DNA of 64,000 nt from JAHBTB01 sp964451255 (lineage in GTDB: Bacteria > Armatimonadota > Fimbriimonadia > Fimbriimonadales > Fimbriimonadaceae). The DNA lies in the NCBI GenBank assembly GCA_964451255.1, contig CAYVHL010000003.1:62001-126000 (forward strand), read 5' to 3'. Both the position numbers and the translations under genes were made by a program. The notes under the pieces were generated by a model. It was not told where the DNA came from and searched no databases. It saw nothing but the letters and a program-made list of their open reading frames with translations. Shown here in pieces: positions 58,841 to 64,000 of the stretch (position 1 is the first letter of the stretch; every line of letters begins with the position of its first letter).

Positions 58841-59701
58841 GTGCTCCCGCCGGAGGCCAGATTGGCCAAGACTAAGTCGATCTTGGACAAGGGTTTCGGC
58901 AAGACTTCTCGGCGCGACGCTTGGTGGGCGCAGGGCGCGGCGACGGCAGTCGTCCTGACCCTCTTCATCGTGTACGCCACGTGGGCGGCGTTCCAGGGGC
59001 GCGACTACTGGTACCGCAACTACCTGTCGCCCTTCTATTCACCGGAGTTGTTCGGTGCGTCACCCCACCGTCTGTTCGGCCCGGAGCCGTCGTGGTGGCC
59101 GGCTTGGCTGCCGTTCTCCCCGGCGCTCATCATCCTTCCCTTCCCGGCGCTGTTCCGCTTCACCTGCTACTACTACCGCGGGGCTTATTACAAGGCGATG
59201 TGGGCCGACCCGCCTGCGTGCGGGGTGAGCGAGCCGCGCAACGCCTACACGGGGGAGCACGGCTGGCCGCTCCTGGTGCAAAACGTCCACCGGTACTTCC
59301 TGTACGCGGCGCTGGTGTTCCTGCTGTTCCTCTGGCACGACGCGTGGAACGGCTTTTGGTTTCCGGTGAGCCAGATGCAAAACTACAACCCGCACGGCCT
59401 GGACCCCTTTCCAAACGTGCCGGTGCGGTTCGGGGTGGGGGTGGGGTCGCTGGTCTTGTTGGCGAACACCGTACTGCTGACGTACTACACGGTCTCCTGT
59501 CACTCCATGCGACACCTGATCGGAGGGCGGCGGGACGACATCTCCAAGAGCCCGACGCTGTTCAAGTGCTACACGTGCATCTCAGGGCTGAACAAGAGCC
59601 ACATGCGGTTCGCGTGGCTCAGCCTGTTCGGGGTCATGTTCGCCGACCTGTACGTGCGCCTGGTGAGCATGGGCGTGTGGCACGACTTCCGGTTTTTCTG
59701 A
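58841..59701 (+). CDS. sdhC: Succinate dehydrogenase membrane anchor (five-span type)
   Basis: A 286-residue integral membrane protein. It has the features of the single, large anchor of the actinobacterial-type enzyme: YWYRNYLSPFYSPELFG after the first span, FRFTCYYYRGAYYKAMWADP, and conserved haem/quinone-site His in VQNVHRYFLYAA, LWHDAWN and SCHSMRHLIGG. It anchors the SdhAB dimer and carries electrons to the quinone. It starts at GTG. The first gene of sdhCAB, it ends ten bases before sdhA. Confidence 0.88.
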   Translation: MLPPEARLAKTKSILDKGFGKTSRRDAWWAQGAATAVVLTLFIVYATWAAFQGRDYWYRNYLSPFYSPELFGASPHRLFGPEPSWWPAWLPFSPALIILPFPALFRFTCYYYRGAYYKAMWADPPACGVSEPRNAYTGEHGWPLLVQNVHRYFLYAALVFLLFLWHDAWNGFWFPVSQMQNYNPHGLDPFPNVPVRFGVGVGSLVLLANTVLLTYYTVSCHSMRHLIGGRRDDISKSPTLFKCYTCISGLNKSHMRFAWLSLFGVMFADLYVRLVSMGVWHDFRFF

Positions 59702-59711
59702 GGATGGTGTG

Positions 59712-61529
59712 ATGGCGGAGTTTAAGAACCTGCAATACGACGTCCTCGTGATCGGCGCGGGCGGGGCCGGGCTCCGGGCGGCCATCGAGGCGGCCCAGGC
59801 GGGGGCCAAGGTGGGCGTCGTCTCCAAGTCGCTTCTCGGCAAGGCGCACACGGTCATGGCGGAGGGCGGGGTGGCGGCCAGCATCGGCAACGTCGACGAC
59901 CGCGACGGATGGCGAGTCCACTTCAGCGACACCATGCGGGGGGGCCAGTACATGAACAACCCCCACATGGCGGAGATCCACGCGAAAGAGGCCCCTGCCC
60001 GGGTGCTGGAGCTGGAGGCATGGGGCGCGCTGTTCGACCGGACCCCCGACGGACGCATCCTGCAACGTAACTTCGGGGGCCACAAGTACCCGCGCCTGGC
60101 ACACGTGGGCGACCGCACCGGCCTGGAGATGATCCGGACCCTGCAAGACCACGCGATCCACCAGGGCATCGACTTCCAGATGGAGTGCACGATGTTGCGG
60201 TTGCTCAAGTCGGACGGCCGGATCGCGGGGGCGTTCGGCTACTACCGCGAGCACGGGCAGTTCGTGGTCATCCAGAGCAAGGCGGTGGTCCTGGCGACCG
60301 GCGGTGTCGGCAAATCTTTCTCGATCACGAGCAACTCCTGGGAGTACACGGCGGACGGGCACGCACTGGCCTATGAGGCGGGGGCCGACCTGATGGATAT
60401 GGAGTTCGTCCAGTTCCACCCGACGGGCATGGTGTGGCCGCCCAGCGTCCGGGGGATCCTCGTCACCGAGGGTGTGCGCGGGGAGGGCGGCGTCCTGCGC
60501 AACAGCGAGGGCAAGCGGTTCATGTTCGATGACATCCCGCCGCTCTACAAGGACCAGACGGCCAAGGATCCCGAGGAAGGTTGGCGGTACGTGACCGGCG
60601 ACAAGGACGCCAGCCGCCCGCCCGAGCTTCTGACCCGCGACCACGTCGCCCGGTGCATCGTCCGCGAAGTGAAAGAGGGGCGGGGCAGCCCGCACGGCGG
60701 CGTCTTCCTGGACATCGCCTGGATCAAAGAGAAGATCCCCAACGCCGAGGAGCACATCAAGAAGAAGTTGCCCAGCATGTACCACCAGTTCAAGGAGCTG
60801 GCCGGGGTGGACATCACCAAGGAGCCGATGGAGGTCGGTCCGACGTGCCACTACGTCATGGGGGGCGTCCGGGTGGACGCGGAGACGCAGATGTCGACGG
60901 TGCCCGGGCTCTTCGCGGCGGGCGAGTGCGCCTGTGGCCTGCACGGCGCGAACCGGCTGGGCGGAAACTCACTGAGCGACCTGCTGGTCTTTGGCAAGCG
61001 GGCCGGGGAGCACGCGGCCCGGTTCTCCCGGGAAGCGCCCACGGCGTATGCAGACGTGTCGGGAGAGGCAGACGAGGTGGCGGCGTGGGCGGAAGAGCCG
61101 TTCAGCCGCGAGCAGAACGGGGACAACCCGTTCCACGTCCAGCACGACCTGCAGGCGATGATGCACACGAAGGCGGGCATCGTACGGACGGAAGGGGAGC
61201 TCGAAGAAGCTCTGGTCGGCCTGGGAGAGATGCGCCGCCGGGCGGTCGTCGCGCCGATCTCCGGGAACCGGGACTACAACCCGGGCTGGCACACCGCCAT
61301 GGACCTCAAGAACCTGCTGACGGTGGCGGAGGCCATCGTGCGGGCGGCGGTCACGCGGAAGGAGAGCCGGGGGGCGCACTTCCGTGACGACCACCCCCAG
61401 AAGGACCCCGAGTCGGCCAAGTTCAACATCGTCTTGCGGAAGAAGGGCGACGGCGGTATGGAGGTCGTGCAGGTGCCGGTCGTTCCGAGGACGGAGGAGC
61501 AGGACGCGATCATCAAGGAGATGGGCTGA
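59712..61529 (+). CDS. sdhA: Succinate dehydrogenase/fumarate reductase flavoprotein
   Basis: A 605-residue flavoprotein. FAD-binding VLVIGAGGAGLRAAIEAA is followed by LLGKAHTVMAEGGVAAS, where the SKSLLGKAHTV segment stands near the covalent-flavin His, the active-site QFHPTGMVWPPSVRG, HYVMGGVRV, and the late GANRLGGNSLSDLLVFG. It oxidises succinate to fumarate (or the reverse). The ATG at 59712 is preferred over the GTG three bases before it. The stop overlaps the sdhB start. Confidence 0.96.
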   Translation: MAEFKNLQYDVLVIGAGGAGLRAAIEAAQAGAKVGVVSKSLLGKAHTVMAEGGVAASIGNVDDRDGWRVHFSDTMRGGQYMNNPHMAEIHAKEAPARVLELEAWGALFDRTPDGRILQRNFGGHKYPRLAHVGDRTGLEMIRTLQDHAIHQGIDFQMECTMLRLLKSDGRIAGAFGYYREHGQFVVIQSKAVVLATGGVGKSFSITSNSWEYTADGHALAYEAGADLMDMEFVQFHPTGMVWPPSVRGILVTEGVRGEGGVLRNSEGKRFMFDDIPPLYKDQTAKDPEEGWRYVTGDKDASRPPELLTRDHVARCIVREVKEGRGSPHGGVFLDIAWIKEKIPNAEEHIKKKLPSMYHQFKELAGVDITKEPMEVGPTCHYVMGGVRVDAETQMSTVPGLFAAGECACGLHGANRLGGNSLSDLLVFGKRAGEHAARFSREAPTAYADVSGEADEVAAWAEEPFSREQNGDNPFHVQHDLQAMMHTKAGIVRTEGELEEALVGLGEMRRRAVVAPISGNRDYNPGWHTAMDLKNLLTVAEAIVRAAVTRKESRGAHFRDDHPQKDPESAKFNIVLRKKGDGGMEVVQVPVVPRTEEQDAIIKEMG

Positions 61530-62278
61530 TGGCAAAGGTGCAGTTCAAGATATGGCGGGGCCAAGAGGGCGAAGGCGGATACGTGGACTTCGACACGGAG
61601 GTCACCGAGGGGATGGTCGTGCTCGACGCCGTCCACCAGATCCAAGCCGAGTCGGCACCCGACCTGGCCGTCCGATGGAACTGTAAGGCGGGCAAGTGCG
61701 GCTCGTGTTCAGCCGAGATCAACGGCAAGCCAAGGCTGATGTGCATGACCAGGTGCAGCGACCTGCCCCTCGACCAAGGCGTGACCATCGAGCCGATGAA
61801 GGCCTTCCCTCACATGCGCGACCTCGTCACGGACGTGTCCTTCAACTACCGGGCGAAGAAGATGGTCAAGCCGTTCAAACCGCGCAAGCCGGACGCCCCG
61901 GACGGGACTTGGCGCATCAGCCAGGACGAGGTCGAGCGGGCCCAAGAGTTCCGCAAGTGCATCGAGTGCTTCCTGTGCCAGGACGTCTGCCATGTCCTGC
62001 GCGAGCACGGCAAGCACGACGAGTTCATCGGCCCACGGCTGTTCGTCTACTCCGCCGCGCTGGAGATGCACCCGTTGGACACCGAAGACCGCCTTTCTGA
62101 CCTGAAGAACCGAGACGGGCTCGGCTACTGCAACATCACCAAGTGCTGCACGACGGTGTGCCCGGAGCACATCACCATCACGGACAACGCTATCATCCCC
62201 CTCAAGGAGCGCGTGGTCGACGCGTTCTACGACCCGCTGGCCAAACTTTTCAGAGGGTTGGGTAAGAAAGGGACATGA
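61529..62278 (+). CDS. sdhB: Succinate dehydrogenase/fumarate reductase iron-sulfur protein
   Basis: A 249-residue subunit. The N-terminal [2Fe-2S] domain has CKAGKCGSCSAEINGKPRLMC. The C-terminal domain has the [4Fe-4S] and [3Fe-4S] ligands in CIECFLCQDVC and CNITKCCTTVCPEH. It passes electrons from SdhA to the membrane anchor. It starts at the last base of the sdhA stop and ends in an ATGA overlap with the next gene. Confidence 0.96.
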   Translation: MAKVQFKIWRGQEGEGGYVDFDTEVTEGMVVLDAVHQIQAESAPDLAVRWNCKAGKCGSCSAEINGKPRLMCMTRCSDLPLDQGVTIEPMKAFPHMRDLVTDVSFNYRAKKMVKPFKPRKPDAPDGTWRISQDEVERAQEFRKCIECFLCQDVCHVLREHGKHDEFIGPRLFVYSAALEMHPLDTEDRLSDLKNRDGLGYCNITKCCTTVCPEHITITDNAIIPLKERVVDAFYDPLAKLFRGLGKKGT

Positions 62279-62775
62279 GCGAAGAACTAAAGCTAAAGCC
62301 GATCTCAGAGGCGGCGTTCCCCAGAGCCTTGGAACTGGCTGAGAGGTACCGCCTGCTCAACGAACCCGAGCAGGCGAGCAGCATCTGTCGGGACGTGCTG
62401 ACGGCCGACCCCAAAAACGCGGTCGCGCTAAGGACGCTCCTGCTGGCGACGACCGACCAGTTCGGAAAGCACCACGGCGCCCAGTTCGCGGACGCGGAGC
62501 AGATCGTCGCCCAAATGGAGACGGAGTACGACAAGGCGTACTACTTCGGCATCGCCCAAGAGCGTTGGGCGCGGGCAAGACTCCAACACAAGGAGCACCT
62601 CTCGCTGATAGGCGACTGGCTCAGGCGGGCTATGGTCAGTTACGAGCGTGCGGAAGCCTGCCGACCAGAGAACAACGAGGACGCGCTCCTACGTTGGAAC
62701 GCGTGCGCCCGGCTGATGGCGCGTGTGCCGGAGCTACGCCACGTGCCAGAACAGATCCACCTGATCGGCGACTAG
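62275..62775 (+). CDS. TPR-like protein coupled to sdhB
   Basis: A 166-residue soluble protein with helical repeat character: ALELAERYRLLNEPEQASSI, CRDVLTADPKNAVALRTLLL and a closing MVSYERAEACRPENNEDALL, all in the TPR style. It starts inside the sdhB stop as ATGA, so it is translated with the sdh genes. It may assist assembly of the complex, but that rests on position alone. Its last four bases overlap the convergent small lipoprotein gene. Confidence 0.7.
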   Translation: MSEELKLKPISEAAFPRALELAERYRLLNEPEQASSICRDVLTADPKNAVALRTLLLATTDQFGKHHGAQFADAEQIVAQMETEYDKAYYFGIAQERWARARLQHKEHLSLIGDWLRRAMVSYERAEACRPENNEDALLRWNACARLMARVPELRHVPEQIHLIGD

Positions 62776-62972
62776 CCGCCTGCTTTGTCTTGAGCGCCAG
62801 GATCCTTCGTCCCGGCCGTCGGTGGCGCGGTCGGCACCTTTGGATGCGTCAAGGGGGCCTTTCTGGCGTTCGGGCCTTTGCTCACGTCGATGGAAGGGCT
62901 GTCGCACGCGGCAATCAGGAGGGCGACGCAGACCAAGGAGACAGAGACGAGGAGAAACTTGGGGGTTGTCAT
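62772..62972 (-). CDS. Small lipoprotein of unknown function
   Basis: A 66-residue protein with a signal ending in LLIAAC, a clean lipobox, and a Pro/Lys-rich mature part (HPKVPTAPPTAGTKDPGAQ) that looks disordered. The ATG at 62972 gives the signal at once. It follows a pilin-like gene on the same strand, separated by a hairpin, repeating the arrangement at 18.5-19.8 kb, although the two lipoproteins themselves are not alike in sequence. Confidence 0.7.
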   Translation of the reverse strand: MTTPKFLLVSVSLVCVALLIAACDSPSIDVSKGPNARKAPLTHPKVPTAPPTAGTKDPGAQDKAGG

Positions 62973-62987
62973 TGTTATGGAAGGAAG

Positions 62988-63013
62988 TGCGCCTGGCCGT
63001 CCGGCCAGGCGCA
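62988..63013 (-). terminator. Hairpin after the second pilin-like gene
   Basis: Perfect 11-base arms TGCGCCTGGCC and GGCCAGGCGCA enclose a four-base loop, 24 bases past the pilin-like stop and 16 before the lipoprotein start. No long T-run follows on the minus strand, so read-through into the lipoprotein gene is plausible. Confidence 0.75.
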
Positions 63014-63036
63014 TTCGGTCGATGGGCGACTGCGTC

Positions 63037-63963
63037 CTAATTGTTTGGCCAAAGGACGGTGTCAGCCAAGATGACGTCGGCGACCGCGTTGCACGGCATC
63101 GGGCCGACGTCGGTGACGATCGTCCCGGTCGGATCGGCGCACCAGTCGCCATAGTGGTCACGCCCGGCTGGCAGAGCCACCGGTTCGATGGAACCGCTGT
63201 TGTACGCGGGCCAGTTGGCGCCGCCGGACCAAGTTCCGCCGATGAACTGGAGCATCTTGGCGTGGCCGTCGACATAGCCCACCTGGAACTTGCCGCCGTG
63301 CCGTAGTTGGCTGTTCTTGTTGATCTCGGTACCGCTATAGAAGTACCTGCTCAGGATCGAGCCCATGCACATCGTGTAGAACGGCACGTCCGCGGACTCG
63401 CCGAACGCGAACATGTTCGCGGGCATGGTGACAGTGGTCAGCGAGACCCCAGGCACGGTGTAGGTGTAGAAGCCGCCGTTCGGGCCGCCGCCGTCGTGAT
63501 ACTCCCAGTTGCCGCCGTTGGTCGGCGGGCCATAGAGGCCGCCTTCGCTCGTCCCGCTGTTGAACGATTGCATCGGGCCCCAGTTGGAGCCATAGCTCTT
63601 GCACTGGCCGCCAGGCAAGGAGTCAGGAATGCCGTCGAACGAATCGCAGCCCTTGAAGTTGTCGTCGGGACAGACGAACAGGTATTTGCTCTTGATGTAG
63701 GGCATCAACTGCTCGGAGAAGTCGACGATGGAAATGCCACCGGCGATGTCGTAGTTGTAATACTCGACGACGGTCGCGGTGTAGTCATCGTAATCACCGG
63801 CGTAGAGGTTCATGGACAGGGCGATTTGCTTAGCATTACTTAAGCAACTCGTCTTCTTGGCTGCCTCCTTCGCTTGTGCGAATACAGGGAAGAGAATAGC
63901 CGCGAGGATCGCGATGATCGCGATCACGACAAGAAGTTCGATAAGAGTAAAAGCACGCTTCAT
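63037..63963 (-). CDS. Type IV pilin-like/pseudopilin secreted protein (DUF1559-like)
   Basis: A 308-residue protein opening MKRA/FTLIELLVVIAIIAIL with the FPVFAQAKEAAKKTSCLSN extension, as in the first pilin-like gene. The body has an LYAGDYDDY motif and ends with the family block LRHGGKFQVGYVDGHAKMLQ. Prepilin peptidase should cleave before Phe. It shares the leader and layout of the 18.9-19.8 kb gene, but the bodies differ. It begins 37 bases from the right edge, so its promoter is mostly outside the window. Confidence 0.9.
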   Translation of the reverse strand: MKRAFTLIELLVVIAIIAILAAILFPVFAQAKEAAKKTSCLSNAKQIALSMNLYAGDYDDYTATVVEYYNYDIAGGISIVDFSEQLMPYIKSKYLFVCPDDNFKGCDSFDGIPDSLPGGQCKSYGSNWGPMQSFNSGTSEGGLYGPPTNGGNWEYHDGGGPNGGFYTYTVPGVSLTTVTMPANMFAFGESADVPFYTMCMGSILSRYFYSGTEINKNSQLRHGGKFQVGYVDGHAKMLQFIGGTWSGGANWPAYNSGSIEPVALPAGRDHYGDWCADPTGTIVTDVGPMPCNAVADVILADTVLWPNN

Positions 63964-64000
63964 AGAGCACTCCGAACGAAGGCCGTCGCCCTCGACGTAA

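Noticed and set aside
59634..60944. 436-codon minus-strand frame opposite sdhA
   Set aside because: Antisense shadow of the flavoprotein; its His/Asp/Val-rich composition mirrors the GC-rich coding strand.

Overview
The window looks like a chromosomal segment of a GC-rich, Gram-negative-type bacterium, most likely a member of the Armatimonadota (Fimbriimonadia-like). I infer this from two secreted proteins with the long type IV pilin-like leader (FTLIELLVVIAIIAILAA, then FPVFAQAK), four PEP-CTERM proteins, LacI and sugar-ABC genes, and small lipoproteins. Assignment is by pattern recognition only; no database search was run. There is no rRNA. One intact tRNA is present (Val, anticodon CAC), plus two tRNA fragments that mark integration events.

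Left end (1 to about 8.8 kb): an integrated mobile element runs off the left edge. It ends on the right at a 3' half of tRNA-Asn(GTT) (6430-6474). Reading inward from that end it holds a tyrosine integrase, a terminase-small-subunit-like HTH protein, a filamentous-phage gpII-like replication initiator, an excisionase, a zinc-finger protein of unknown role, an XRE regulator with a palindromic operator, a lipoprotein, a YjzC-like protein and a truncated subtilisin-like protease resembling the IetS defence protein. A methyltransferase/endonuclease restriction pair lies just beyond the tRNA fragment. Next come a five-unit 21-bp repeat array, a small fibronectin-like protein and an HNH-like gene without a clear start.

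10.7-25.3 kb: a flavin reductase, then a tandem duplication that produced two PEP-CTERM zinc metalloproteases and left a decayed copy of a membrane-protein gene. A three-gene ribose-type sugar ABC transporter follows, then a LacI regulator / pilin-like protein / lipoprotein cluster, PEP carboxylase, a winged-helix response regulator whose receiver lacks the phospho-acceptor, and MscL.

25.3-33.3 kb: an arginine operon, argR-argG-(P-loop NTPase)-argC-argF'-argB-argE'-argH, mostly with overlapping or near-adjacent genes (41-bp gap between argC and argF'), under tandem ARG boxes. The carbamoyltransferase is of the N-acyl-ornithine type, so arginine is probably made through N-acylcitrulline.

33.3-51 kb: a PhyH dioxygenase and a sugar isomerase-like protein, PilB, the cytochrome c maturation genes ccmABCDE with a Cys-type CcmE, several metabolic singletons, an MshEN/MinD-like pair, and a respiratory operon. 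That operon joins a type II molybdoenzyme, an unusual FeS-cytochrome c-NarI-like fusion, a Rieske protein and a cytochrome b.

51-64 kb: a small stress/regulatory segment (PhyH, thioredoxin-like, ArsR plus SRPBCC) lies between two copies of the molybdoenzyme promoter region. It is followed by a roughly 2.1 kb mini-element (integrase plus Mrr-like nuclease) bounded by 47-bp direct repeats at tRNA-Val. Then come a PEP-CTERM protein, sdhCAB, and a second pilin-like/lipoprotein pair at the right edge.
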